This document shows, piece after piece, positions 1 to 10,316 of a stretch of 64,000 nucleotides of DNA. This stretch comes from Plenodomus lindquistii. Lineage: Eukaryota > Ascomycota > Dothideomycetes > Pleosporales > Leptosphaeriaceae. Below the pieces are notes generated by a model. That model was not told the DNA's origin, did no database searches, and worked only from the letters and a program-made list of their open reading frames with translations. The position numbers and the translations under genes were made by a program. The first letter of the stretch is position 1. Each line of letters starts with the position of its first letter. The stretch is from contig JANUWI010000011.1 of the NCBI GenBank assembly GCA_025504975.1, positions 434,001-498,000 of the forward strand, in the 5' to 3' direction.

Positions 1-1589
1 TTTGCCGGAGCCGGCGCTGATGCCGTGGGAGGTGGAGCGGTAGCGCGTAGGGAAGCATTCGCCTGGGACAATGAAGGTTGTGGTGTTGGGACCCCAATTG
101 AAGAAGAGCTGCGGGATGGAGTTAGCATTGGAGTGATGACGAAAAGGGGATGAAGAGCAAGTTGTACCTGAATGAGAATGTAGATTGCCAGTTGGGCGTG
201 GCCGCTGAGCTTGTGATAGGCGAAACCCCAGATGATAAAGAGGATGGTGAGCATGGTGAAGCCGATAAGTTGGAGGGGCTTGCGGCCGACGGTGTCGATG
301 GTTGCAACGGCGAACCAGTAGCCGGGGATGGCACCGGCGCAGATGAGAATGCAGTTGCCGGCAGCGAGGTTGTACAGCTTCTCGTGGAGGTTACCTGATC
401 CAGCGTAACCGATGGCTTGGAGCACAGTGGAGGCGTTCAGGCCGAGACCGTAGAAAGCAACGTCGAGAAGGAGCCAGGACATGGCGGTACCGAATAGAAT
501 CTTGCCGTTCTTAAGTTTGCCGTAGAAGCGGAAGAAGTCGCCGAATGAGGCTTTGGGAACATCGAGCTGGGCAACTGATGCTTGACGAGCAGCAACCTGG
601 GTAATCTCGTCGGGGGAGCCCTCACCGTGCTTGCCAGAGAGGTACTGCTTGGTATCGACATTTGCCTTTTCGACGTCACGTGCAACATCAAACGTGTAGC
701 GAGGTGTCTCGGGGATGGTCAGGCGGTAGTAGAGGGCGATACAGGCAGGGACGATACCAATACCAATGAGAGCGCGCCACATCTTGTCAACCGCAACCTG
801 ACAGTCACCAGTGCAAGTATCATAGCCCGAGATGGGCTCAAGCTTGTGTTTGAAACCAGAGACAAGGCACAACATGACCAGAGCACCACCGAGCTGACCG
901 AAGCCTTGCATGGCGAAGACAGCGCCCATCATGGCACCGCGCCATTTGGTGGTCGCGAATTCAGATGTGATGATGGAGGATAAGGGATAGTCGCCACCGA
1001 TACCTTTGAAGGGGTTAGATTGCATTGGATGTCAGCAGAGTTCGGTGATTTGCACGTACCGATGCCCATCAACACACGCCAGAAAATGATGAGGCCGACT
1101 ACCGAAACTCCGGGTCCAGGGCCAACAAGTGACTGAGCGAGAGTAGCAACGATGATGAGGATCAACTCAAGACCGTACATCTTCTTGCGACCGACAATAT
1201 CAGCGAGCGCACCGAAGCCAACCTGTCCGATGACGGTGCCGGCCGAGGTGGAGAGCTTGATGGCGGTATCCTGGGATGTAAGGAGGACACCCTTGTTGTC
1301 ATGCTTGTAGACGATACCCAGCATAATGGTCAAGAGCGAAACGCAGAAAATGTCGTAGCTGTCGGTGAAGAAGCCAGTTCCAGCGACGAGAATGGCGCGG
1401 ACATGGTACCAGCCAAAGGGCGCCTTGTCAATCTCCGCAAGCGCAAGACGTCTTCGTTCGTTGGGGTCTTCAATGTGGGCGAAGTCGCTGTGCAATGATT
1501 AGCATGGCCGGCTCTATCCTGTCACCATGGTCGAGTTACTTGTGGAAGTTGTGGAAGGCGGCATTGCCTCCCGCAGTCTTGCTAGCCAT
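1..1589 (-). CDS. PHO84: Inorganic phosphate/H+ symporter, Pho84 type (3' end outside window)
   Basis: Major facilitator superfamily phosphate permease of the plasma membrane, taking up phosphate with protons. Four exons are visible on the minus strand: 1589-1540, 1487-1060, 1003-168 and 108 to beyond position 1. The ATG at 1589 is chosen because its 50-base exon splices in frame (donor GTAACT, acceptor GCACAG) to give the family N-terminus NAAFHNFHNDFAHIEDPNER. Exon 3 opens with GIGIGGDYPLS and continues EFATTKWRGAMMG, the Pho84 signature loop. A hydrophilic central loop precedes KILFGTAMSWLLLD. The last visible exon reads FNWGPNTTTFIVPGECFPTR, also diagnostic. The C-terminus lies outside the window. 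A CACGTG site lies upstream. The family assignment is firm; orthology to yeast PHO84 rather than a paralogue is inferred. Confidence 0.93.
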
Positions 1590-3451
1590 TGCGAGATCAA
1601 GACTTGGGTGCCGAAATGCGCGGTAGCGAGGTAGCGAGTCGAAGTGAACTGAAGCGCAGGTGCAACGCAGGCTGGGCAACAAGCTATATACCTCCCACAC
1701 CATGTCAAGCTCCATCCCCACGCCCTGGCCTTAGCTTAACTGTGTCATCGTCCCGGTTCATGCTCAGTCTGCTCCTAACAGCCAATCAGACAGCCGTGTC
1801 GATGCACGCAAGCGGTCACATCCTACTCTCGTCCAGCGAGCCCCGATCCCAGCACCATAATTGCAGATAGAGGCTTGTCCTTAGCAGACCCGGGCCGCCA
1901 CAAATGCTTGTCTAGTCTTGTTATTGGCGCGGCGGGCTGTCAGATTTGCGTTGGTGTCGGGTTCTCGGTGCACAGGGCGTGGTGGTTTGGCCGTGGGAGA
2001 ATGGGGGCACTCGTAAACCAATCACAAGGCCCACGTGCGCGCTAAAAGATGCCGTCTGGACAACTTTACATGCTCAACAACGCCGCGCGAGGGATCGAGG
2101 CGTCCAGAGGCAAGCTTCCGCGTCGAAGCTTGGAATTGCTTGCAGAGGTAATTATGATTGTGTGGCGTGGTGATCCTTTGCGCGCGGAGGCCCTGAGTGG
2201 TGATGGAAGCGTGAAGACGGCTGGGCATACGGCATTGAGGAGACCGTCGTATGGGAGGTGCGATATTGAGAGTTGTTCGCATCAAAAAGACGACATGTGT
2301 TAACCCCACGCTGACCGGGGGGTCTCGACTGCGACTGCGTTACCCTGGTGCTGGAGCGGGTGCATCAGGCGAGACAGCAATATACTCTCGTCTTCCAAAA
2401 CGCCGGATGGTATCGGAATTTCATAGATGATGGTCTGATGGTTACATGATGATGTGTTCTGTTGCTACATTAAGATCCTATATGATTATAACGTTGATCT
2501 CGCTGCAGCATCAGCCATCGGACCTCGTCCCAATCCGGAAGCAGTCCACGCCTCCAACTACCCTTACAAACGACCCCTTATGTATACATCTCGAATTTCT
2601 TAGAGGCAGCCTCCAGTTGGTCTGGTTCATCCCATTGAAGCCATGTGGGCACGCATCTTGTTCGACTTTGGAGGAGAAGTGTTTGCCTCTGCCTGCACTG
2701 GCTCTTACCGCATTGCAGACTTCCTAATAAACGAACTATGTCCTTCTGCCATGCATACCCGTAAGCAGATCCTGCACCTGCATAACAAGGGTCACGATCC
2801 AGGTCTATGGATCGCCGGGGCGGCCGCTTGCTGGCTCAGCACTATAACTGCCGGATATGAAAGGCGACCTAAGATCTCCATGATTGCTTTTGTAGCTATG
2901 CCAAAGTTATGTGAGGTTGCTGGCAGTCTCATCGTGGCGTCAATTCATAGAGCCTACTTCACTCGATCTGCGTGACTCACTTCGGCCGGTGAAGGTGCGT
3001 TGCTGTGGCACATGCTCTACAACAACTTCGGAATGTGTTCCTGAGAAAATACTAGGTCTTTCATAGTACGTAAGAATACTGTAACATTTGCCCTCGAAGT
3101 CCTGATGTACAAGGTAGTTCGATCGCACTTTCTATCTAACCGCGTGGAGTAAAGTCCTTCATACGCGTGGGAATTGCACTTCGATTTCCTCGGAACTAGC
3201 ACACTTCAACGCCTCTTCGGTGAAACAAACTATTTCAGCAATCTAGTTCATGATTGCTAACGTATATCACCTGGAAGTTCTCGCAAGCCTGAACATCGTC
3301 ATCTACATCCATTCTACCTTACCTCGCTTCTCGCACGCTTCTTTCCATGTTCTTCTTAATACTGTCGTTGAATCGCGCAGAAGTGGATCTCAAAGACCTG
3401 ACCGCCTTACCGTAGCTGGGTCCATTGCGTATGGCTATACACAGTCCCATC
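1590..3451. other. Intergenic region upstream of the phosphate permease
   Basis: No convincing gene. The proximal 500 bp is the presumed permease promoter with the CACGTG site. The rest has only short open frames on both strands with no recognisable motif, and no repeat or RNA gene was seen. Confidence 0.5.
2032..2037. promoter_or_regulatory. CACGTG E-box, candidate Pho4/NUC-1 site
   Basis: A palindromic CACGTG sits about 445 bp upstream of the phosphate permease ATG. Read on the permease strand the context is GCACGTGGG, close to the high-affinity site known for yeast Pho4 and for NUC-1 of Neurospora, the bHLH activators of phosphate-starvation genes. It could also be an ordinary E-box for another bHLH protein. 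Confidence 0.5.
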
Positions 3452-4207
3452 TTACCCCTGCGACTCCATCTCTCCCTCATCCTCCGCATCCTCCACATAG
3501 CTCTGATACTTCGTCCGCTTTGATCGGTGCATTTCTTCCTCTCTACGCGGAGTAGGCAAGTTTACAGGCCCTCGAGGACCAGCGGGAAAGTATTGCTCCA
3601 TTAACTCGTAAGTGGAACGAGGACGTTTTTGAGCACGGGGCTGTGGCCCTGGCACAATATATACTGTAGGTTCTGGCGTTGCCGTTCTGGGTCTGAGGCC
3701 AAGCATTGCAGAGGGAGATTGTTGGCTCGGACGGGTGGATCGCAGAAATGGAGTGCGAGTCCTCGGAGTGAGGATTGGTCGCGCTGGGACCCTGCCAGCC
3801 CGAAGTCTTGCATTTGGTACCAGCGGGTATGATCCTGGTATCCGCGGGCTGGGAATATGCGGAACATTTACCCCGGTGTTCTCTTCCGTTAGACTTGCTT
3901 CAGATTGGTATTCCTCGCTCGATGTCGAAGCGTCGAGAGGATACCACATGCCAGGAGGATTGTAGAGAAATGGCTGGTATGGTTGACTACTTGGAAGAAT
4001 CGTAGCAGCCTCTTTCTCACGTTGTGCAGCTTCTTCGGCTGCCAATTGGGCATCGCACGCAGCTTGGTCATGCGCTGCTTGCTGGCGGAGAAACTCCTCA
4101 TGCTCTTGTGCGAGCTTGTTTTCTCGTGCAGCGAATGCTTTTGCGAAACCTCTTCGCGCGGCTTTTGCTTGGACCCCCGCTCTTCGTTTTCTTACTTGGT
4201 CAGCCAT
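3452..4207 (-). CDS. Hypothetical disordered protein, 251 aa
   Basis: Uninterrupted 251-residue frame without recognised domain. Residues 1-75 are Arg/Lys/Ala/Glu/Gln-rich and likely helical or coiled coil (KRRAGVQAKAARRGF, then a run of Gln/Glu/Ala). Residues 75-190 are Pro/Ser/Thr/Arg-rich and low complexity. The C-terminal 60 residues carry basic patches (KRPRS, RSKRTK) followed by an acidic tail (EDAEDEGEME), as in many nuclear disordered proteins. The length of the open frame in moderately GC-rich DNA and the composition argue for a real gene. A J-domain relic lies about 300 bp upstream on the same strand. A GTAAGA at codons 5-6 could be an alternative donor, so the 5' end is not certain. 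Confidence 0.55.
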   Translation of the reverse strand: MADQVRKRRAGVQAKAARRGFAKAFAARENKLAQEHEEFLRQQAAHDQAACDAQLAAEEAAQREKEAATILPSSQPYQPFLYNPPGMWYPLDASTSSEEYQSEASLTEENTGVNVPHIPSPRIPGSYPLVPNARLRAGRVPARPILTPRTRTPFLRSTRPSQQSPSAMLGLRPRTATPEPTVYIVPGPQPRAQKRPRSTYELMEQYFPAGPRGPVNLPTPRREEEMHRSKRTKYQSYVEDAEDEGEMESQG

Positions 4208-4489
4208 GTTTCGTGACTTTGGGTGGGCCGGCTTGTTGTGTTTAGCTTTTCTTGAGCAGTCTCTGCTTTTGCTGTTATTATTCTTGGGAATCTCTCTCGT
4301 GTACTTTTCTCTCGTGTAGCTTTTTCTTTTAAGGTCTTCCCTTGAACATCGTTCTGTCGAGCAGCGTTTTCCTGAGCGGCCTTATTCTCATGGACTACCT
4401 TTGTTCCCCGTTATACCATTCTAGGCATTGTGGACGACGTCGACTCTGACCGGCTTTGTCTTCATGTTCGGCTTGACCGACACTGTGCT

Positions 4490-4690
4490 TAACACAACGT
4501 CCGATCATACATCGCGCAAGGTTTTGGTGTTCCCGAAGACTTCGTAGACCTCTTTGTTAGGCTTCGTGATTTCCTCGCCTTCGGTCTGCTTTTTTGATGT
4601 GGCATTGACGAGCTTGTCTGGATGATACTTGAAAGACATCTTGCGCCAGGAATTCTTCATCCTGACTTAGGAAGCACCCGAGAGCACCCA
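4490..4690 (-). pseudogene. J-domain (DnaJ-like) relic
   Basis: On the minus strand the reading WRKMSFKYHPDK (HPD codons at 4624-4616) is followed about 25 residues later by NKEVYEVFGNTKTLR, and after a one-frame shift by MYDRTLC. This order (helix II, HPD loop, helix III with YEV, then R-YDR) is that of a J-domain. The frame shift before the YDR segment, the absent helix I and the lack of a downstream open frame indicate decay. An alternative is a short functional exon of an unrecognised spliced gene. Confidence 0.4.
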
Positions 4691-6391
4691 TATTGTGTGA
4701 TACTAACTGGTCTATCACTGCCTCTGCAATACGTGGTAAAAATAAAGACCTTTACCCATTGCCTTTACGTGATCCGGTCAAACTCACGCGGGAGTGTGGT
4801 TCGATGATGCTTTTGAAAGAAAACTGTCACACTGTCATGTTCATGGGTTCTCGGGAGCTCTCATCGAACAGAGTACCGCAACGCCTCAATCAAGGCATTC
4901 GATCAAGTAAACCTAGTTTGTCATGATCTTAGAGGTGAGTTGGTTGCAGCGCTTGCGGTTCCGACCTCACAGATATCATAATTGCGTCCAAGATTTCCTC
5001 AAACTCTAGGCATTGAGTTTTTCGACGATAAGCACTGGTATACGACTCGCGTACCGTGTGGCATCATAACGTCATGCATCGCTTTTTCTCAGACCAGATC
5101 GTGCAAATCCCGTACAAATTTTCATGTCCGGCGCGAAAATCTGACGCATAATGATGGTGGAGTGAAAGCAGTGATCAAATGTTGATGTTAATATTTAGGG
5201 TACCGGTGTAGTTCGACTCAAGCGACGGCCCGATCCCGTGGCATACACTCGGTCCGATCATGGACTACATCGAAGAAAAGTCCTAGATGAACAATTGAGA
5301 CGACAGGCAATCGCCTACTGACAAGCGTGGGGCATTTGCAAGGCGAGCATGCTCGGGTTTCAGCAGGTGTACATCGCGGAAGATGTAAATTGCTCGTCGG
5401 CGATGCAAGACTTAGATAGAAAACGAAAAGACGACGATAGCAACGGAGGCAAGGAGGCTGAAATGGAGCAGGAGCACAGAAGGGCAACACGAAGACAGTA
5501 GTCGAGAGCTCTGAAGGATTAGCATTAAGATTAATTGTTTCAAGACAGGCAACTCCCGTGCCCCCAGATTTGCATCTACAAAATATCGCAGCATATAGTA
5601 CCTCGTACATTATGCATCCTCAAGCAAAGCTCGGGTAATGCAACAAACGCACGAAAGAAGAGACGGGTGCAATTTGTTGCCAAAGAGCTTGAAAACGCCA
5701 CCAACGGCAGGCATAACAGACAGACTTTGAATCCACCACGCGGCCGCGGAGGTCCAGCCGGCACTCGCAACCCGTCCTACGAAACGCTCCATCAGCCACA
5801 AATATGCAAGACTCGCGCAAAACAACCTGCGAGTGATCGAATTCCGAGATAACCATGGCGCGGACTGGTGGAAGTCTGGCACGGACCTCTCGTACCCCAA
5901 ATTTCCCCGCGTTCGCTGAATGGTGGTCTCGCCTCTTCGATGGCTGGAAGATCTGGGGAGCCGTTTCTCCACCACTCACCACCAAAGATCGACGCCACAG
6001 GCACGGCAGCCCGCAATGTCATGGGTGTGCCTTGGGCGGAATGCGCTTTTAGCCAAGATTGCGAGCACGCTTGTCAAGGGGAACCGCAGTCGGCCAAGAG
6101 AAGGCGCAGGATGTATCACGGGTGAGTGTACTGTGTATGGATGCCTCTAACGGCTTGCATGTGCGATTGGGTATGGTACATGCGTATAGTACATGTGTCT
6201 CTACCGGAAGAATTGACAACGTGGATGTGTGGGAGCCGGGAGAATGGCTAGACCACGCTCCCTGAAGACAGAAATCAGGTCGTCGGGTCGAGAACGACGA
6301 GGTTATAAATTGGGCATGTCACTGCAAGAAACATATTCAGTGTGCAAGAAGTGTCTCATCGATCTTCATCTCCTTCCACTCAATCATCAAG
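4691..6391. other. Intergenic region upstream of the pectate lyase
   Basis: Only short overlapping frames of unlikely composition are present. The distal part serves as promoter of the pectate lyase, with a TATAAA at 6304-6309 and a pyrimidine-rich leader before the ATG. Confidence 0.5.
6304..6309 (+). promoter_or_regulatory. TATA box of the pectate lyase gene
   Basis: TATAAA lies 83 bp before the ATG and is followed by CATCTCCTTCCACTC, a typical pyrimidine-rich start region of a highly regulated fungal gene. Confidence 0.55.
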
Positions 6392-7399
6392 ATGAAGCTC
6401 TCACTTCTCTCCCTCGTCTCATTTGCGCTCTCTGCGACAGCTGCCCCTTCAGGAGCAGACTTCAGCCTGGTTGGGTATGCCAAGGACAACCCTATTGGAC
6501 CTACGACTGGTGGCTCTGGAAAGGGTGGCAAATCTATCACCGTTACGAATGCTGCCGATTTCATCAAGGCCGTTAACGGCTCTGAGCCCACCGTCGTCTA
6601 CGCAAAGGGTTCATTCAACTTCACCTCTCGTGTGCGTATTGGATCGAACAAGTCCATTGTCGGCGTAGGCAAGAAGGGAGCCTCCGTCTCTGGCGCAGGG
6701 TTCAACATCTTCAACAGTACAAATGTCATCCTACGGAACTTCTACATGAAGGCGATTCCAGATGATTGCATTACCATCCGGAACAGCACACGTGTCTGGA
6801 TCGACCACAACGAGTTCACCACTGGGAACTTCCCTGCTCTCGGCCCTGATGCGTTTGACGGCCAAGTAGATATCATCCGCGCATCAGATTGGATCACCGT
6901 TAGCTGGAACTACTTCCACGACCACTGGAAGAGTAGCCTCGTTGGAAACAGCGATGCTTTCCGTGACATTGACCAGGGAACGCTCCACGTCACCTACCAC
7001 CACAACTACTGGCGCAACGAAGGTACCCGTGGCCCTGCTGGCCGTTTCGGACACCAACACATCTACAATAACTTGTACGAGGACTTCTTGTACCAGGCTA
7101 TTCACTCTCGCAGCGATAACCAGGTGCTTGTCGAAGGCAACGTCTTTAGGGGCAAGACTCGAACGGCGCTGACCACTTACGGTCTTGTTATCCCAGAGGA
7201 CAGCCCGAACACCAGCCCAGATGGTGACTTTGAGATTGACGGCTTCGCCAACCTCGGAGCGAAGAACGATTTCGGCAACGCAGATGTCAACATTACGCAA
7301 GTCGGAAACTTCACAAGGGCGCCGTATAAGTACAAGCTTACCCCGCTCAAACATGTGAAGAAAGTTGTTAGGAACGGAGCTGGTGTGGGTCAGATCTAA
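6392..7399 (+). CDS. Secreted pectate lyase, polysaccharide lyase family 1
   Basis: Intronless 335-residue enzyme that cleaves polygalacturonate in plant cell walls by beta-elimination, outside the cell. The first 17 or so residues (MKLSLLSLVSFALSATA) are a clear signal peptide with cleavage before APSG. The right-handed beta-helix region carries the family blocks WIDHNEF (about residue 132), VDIIRASDWITVSWNYFHDHWK with Ca-binding acidic residues and the vWiDH-like helix, and HVTYHHNYWRNEGTRGPAGRFG, containing the catalytic Arg region RGPAGRFG. The length is normal for fungal PL1 enzymes. The context CAAGATGAAG and the signal peptide support the start. No neighbouring gene shares the pathway. 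Expression is probably from the TATA box 83 bp upstream. Confidence 0.95.
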   Translation: MKLSLLSLVSFALSATAAPSGADFSLVGYAKDNPIGPTTGGSGKGGKSITVTNAADFIKAVNGSEPTVVYAKGSFNFTSRVRIGSNKSIVGVGKKGASVSGAGFNIFNSTNVILRNFYMKAIPDDCITIRNSTRVWIDHNEFTTGNFPALGPDAFDGQVDIIRASDWITVSWNYFHDHWKSSLVGNSDAFRDIDQGTLHVTYHHNYWRNEGTRGPAGRFGHQHIYNNLYEDFLYQAIHSRSDNQVLVEGNVFRGKTRTALTTYGLVIPEDSPNTSPDGDFEIDGFANLGAKNDFGNADVNITQVGNFTRAPYKYKLTPLKHVKKVVRNGAGVGQI

Positions 7400-7997
7400 A
7401 TATGCCAGAATTATAGCCTCGAACGCAGCCTCACCTGGAGACGTGAGGAGAAAATCCAGCATCTAGAATCATAGTAATGTTTATGATCGAGTAATGTTTA
7501 TCATCTATACTCATCCTCTCGTGTCCATCCTATTATTACGAGTCATCGTTCTTGTTCCATTATTTCCTAGTTCTGTCCATTCTCGCGCAAACGAAAACAA
7601 CACAAGTTCCCTTCATCATCCATCCTTAACGTTACTCGAGCATCACCGAGACACTTGTTTGAAAACGGATTCCAAGAGGAGGAGAGAAAGCGTTGACCGG
7701 TATGTGCAGTCTGAGATCCGAATTGCATTGCATGCTGCTTCCAACAAGAATTTGCTTCATCATGTGGCTCCGGTTACGATATGATGCGCGACTTCGAATG
7801 CCTGGTACCACATCTAAGTTCTTCCAAGTTACATGGGTCCCTACGCTCTTCACTTTCACAATCACGCCAGGTTTTCGTAGTTCCGAAAATTGACTACCTC
7901 TGATCCATGTCTTGTGGAAACGGTGCGTCAATGCAATATTGTACCACGACAACCGCCATGACAATTACCTCAACGGAACGTACAGCTCCGGCTTGTG

Positions 7998-8005
7998 TAT
8001 ATAAA
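7998..8005 (+). promoter_or_regulatory. TATATAAA, left cassette 1
   Basis: Followed by CCGCCTCTGCCTC and an initiator-like TTCTCATACACC about 33 bp downstream. It precedes the candidate small spliced gene at 8082. Confidence 0.55.
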
Positions 8006-8081
8006 CCGCCTCTGCCTCTTTACTTCTTCTCATACACCAGAGTCTCACCTCTTACACCAAAATCTTACCGAAGAAGTGGCG

Positions 8082-8458
8082 ATGAATTCGTGTGTCTCGT
8101 CTTCTCGAAAGCTCCATCTGCTCCTCGCATGGTCGAGCCTAGCATCCTCAAAGACTATCGATTTGCCGGCTAGGTAAGAATACTGCTACCCCTGCACTAT
8201 GAAACTGTCAACACCAGAATCCATGTCTTTTGTCTCTGTATCTTTCCCCAATTCAAAACACCGAGCTCCTTGCGTTATGAGAGAGAGGATCCTTCATGCA
8301 TGGTAACGATGACTTTGAGGAAGCCTGATTACTTGCTTAGATCACATTGGTTATCTAACTTTAGGGCTGGACTTGTCTCATCATCCTCCCCTTGGTGGCG
8401 GATATGGAAGAAGCTAAAGACATATAATACACTGTTCGCCGTTGACAGCAGCGCGTAG
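8082..8458 (+). CDS. Candidate small spliced gene in left cassette 1, about 110 aa
   Basis: The ATG at 8082 lies about 50 bp after the predicted start site of cassette 1. The first 30 codons contain a hydrophobic core (LHLLLAW) resembling a secretion leader or signal anchor, and end in AG|GTAAGA. Joining 8082-8173 to 8218-8458 (acceptor CACCAG, intron 44 bp) keeps the frame open for 80 more codons and gives a 110-residue Ser/Leu-rich protein with four Cys residues. Without splicing the frame ends at a TAA that overlaps the donor. No family was recognised. The intron is short and its branch site weak, so this may be chance. Transcript data would settle it. Confidence 0.25.
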
Positions 8459-8471
8459 CGGCAATTCCGGG

Positions 8472-8479
8472 TATATAAA
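8472..8479 (+). promoter_or_regulatory. TATATAAA, left cassette 2
   Basis: Followed by CCCACGCCCCTTCG and the initiator-like ATCTCGCATTCACACAC near 8505-8521. The first downstream ATG (8562) opens a nine-codon hydrophobic frame that runs into a GTAAGC donor-like site. Confidence 0.5.
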
Positions 8480-9072
8480 TCCCACGCCCCTTCGTCTTAT
8501 TTACATCTCGCATTCACACACTCGCAGAGGCGTGTGTCTCAAAGTCAAAGCGCGAGCGCACATGTGCTTTCTCCTCTTCTGCGGGAAGTAAGCACAAGAG
8601 AGTCCAATGTCCACTGCATCTGCCCTTTGAAAAGCTTTTACTCCCGAGTACATGTGGAAATGCGAGAAAGATTCGAACAAAACCTCTTTTCATCGAAATG
8701 ACAACGCTGAGGATACATGATCTCTTGGTCCCAGGCCATTGAATAATAGAGTCACGGAAGAAAAGGGTCCCCCAAGCCTGCGCACACACTCATCTCTAAG
8801 CGCTGTTTGAGTCACAAGAATCAAAAGTGAATGTTAAGTAACCTATGTTCTAGAGTGTGTGTTCTCGAAAAGTGACGGGACCAAACTGGTGTGAGACTGT
8901 GTATCCTGAAAGCGGCTCGACCAAGGGGAGTGGCAAAATGTTGATGAGGAAATTGCCATGCCAAGGAAAGATTGCAATTTCGAAAACGCGAACGACAGCG
9001 AGGATGACCGTGTCGGCGCCTAGTTTCAATTCTGGGAGACATTTTGAGAGGCCCACTGGGGGTCATGGACGC

Positions 9073-9079
9073 ATATAAA
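9073..9079 (+). promoter_or_regulatory. ATATAAA, left cassette 3
   Basis: Followed by CGCCCTCTGCGCTCC and CTCTCTCACACACAAC near 9104-9119. The stretch from CTCTCTCACACA to TCCA resembles the corresponding part of a right-array cassette read on the opposite strand (CTCTCTCGCACACACC, then CTGTGGTCCA). Confidence 0.5.
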
Positions 9080-9434
9080 TCGCCCTCTGCGCTCCCTGTC
9101 TCCTCTCTCACACACAACACGCTGTGTACTCCAGAAACCAAAAGGGCAGGAATGAACAGGCATGGTGTTGTGTGTGTGTGTGTCTTTGAAGAGTTCAAAT
9201 ATGGTTACCATGAGACTTTGTGCCAGGTGCAGCAGCCAAAAGTCACGGTTAACCACCTTATGAGTAGCTGGGGTGGATCAACAAACACGATACACATGTG
9301 ATTCATGGGTGTTTCCTTCCGTTGTCGCCGGATACTAGGATACGAGAAGAAAAGTTTACCTATATTATGTGTTTGTTCCTCCTTGCAATCATCCACCAAA
9401 TGATTCACAAAGCAGTATATGAGACTCCCGGGGG

Positions 9435-9442
9435 TATATAAA
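9435..9442 (+). promoter_or_regulatory. TATATAAA, left cassette 4
   Basis: Followed by CATCTCATCCCCCCG and ATACTTCTCACGG about 42 bp downstream. No substantial open frame follows. Confidence 0.5.
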
Positions 9443-9836
9443 CATCTCATCCCCCCGCTGCTACCATTATACTTCTCACGGCCAAATTTGCGCCGTTGTC
9501 AAATTGAATAAGGATCTGTAGATGTCCTGGTGTGCAGACCGAAATATTTCCTTCAAGCATGGTATGCCGTCGTTCGAGTGTCGGTTTGATCCATCGCGCG
9601 CGTTCATTCATGTACCAGTGGTTCTCACCCTGACGGTGGAAAAGTTGGACTGCAACGAAATCTAACCTCCACAAGGTCATGATCGCCGCGTGCCTGTCTC
9701 GAGAACTGCAGACTGCAACTCTGTATGCGCGGGTAAATGTACGTGCTACTCTCGCATCTTAGCATCGAAGAAAAGGAGACTCCTTGAAGGCATCAATAAT
9801 TGGACAAATGTGATTGAGCTGTGGGTATGAGGGGTG

Positions 9837-9846
9837 TATATATATA
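9837..9846 (+). promoter_or_regulatory. TATATATATA, left cassette 5
   Basis: Followed by CCTCCTCCATCG and CTTCTTCATTCTCAG about 43 bp downstream. It precedes a 129-codon frame starting at 9927. Confidence 0.5.
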
Positions 9847-9926
9847 CCTCCTCCATCGTCTACCTCACTCCCCCTTCTTCATTCTCAGTAACGAAAAGAT
9901 CTTCAAATGGTTCAGAAAGGAGTATT

Positions 9927-10316
9927 ATGTGCTGTGTCGAGAATCTCCAAACACTGCTAGGATTCTTGCATGTTTGTCCGATCCGCCGGAAACCTAAAAC
10001 CTACGATGTCCATTTCTATGGGTTGGCACTCGAGAAGAGAGGATTTCAACATGGGTCTCTCTTTCTTTGCCTGATATTTAGTTATCTGATTTTGGGCGTC
10101 ACACTCGGAGTACAGGGGGGGATCGAAAAATCCAAGCTTACAAGCCATGTGCTGTCCCCTCGCCTGAGCGAGCGGGTATTGCAAAAACCGAGTGGTAGGC
10201 CAGCGATGTCTTCTGGATTTGCGGCGTGCAAACTATACAAACGCAGCTCTGGCCCTCTCTTCTTCTCATTTTTCAACACGGCCCTGGTGGCACAATACCA
10301 AAACTACAACGACTGA
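9927..10316 (+). CDS. Candidate ORF in left cassette 5, 129 aa
   Basis: The second ATG after cassette 5 opens a 129-codon frame starting MCCVENLQ with one strongly hydrophobic segment (LFLCLIFSYLILGVTLGV, about residues 50-67) and a second near the C-terminus. It resembles no family I know. The frame overlaps the variant TATA of cassette 6, and a shorter ATG frame precedes it in the same leader, so translation is doubtful. Confidence 0.2.
   Translation: MCCVENLQTLLGFLHVCPIRRKPKTYDVHFYGLALEKRGFQHGSLFLCLIFSYLILGVTLGVQGGIEKSKLTSHVLSPRLSERVLQKPSGRPAMSSGFAACKLYKRSSGPLFFSFFNTALVAQYQNYND
10234..10241 (+). promoter_or_regulatory. TATACAAA, left cassette 6 (variant)
   Basis: A weaker TATA form followed by CGCAGCTCTGGCCC and TCTTCTTCTCATTTTTC about 33 bp downstream, the same layout as the other cassettes. 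It lies inside the open frame that starts at 9927, so one of the two interpretations may be wrong. Confidence 0.35.

Noticed and set aside
5218..5610. 130-codon frame on the minus strand with some Leu/Phe-rich stretches
   Set aside because: Overlaps several frames of similar length in other phases, none with a motif. Probably chance.
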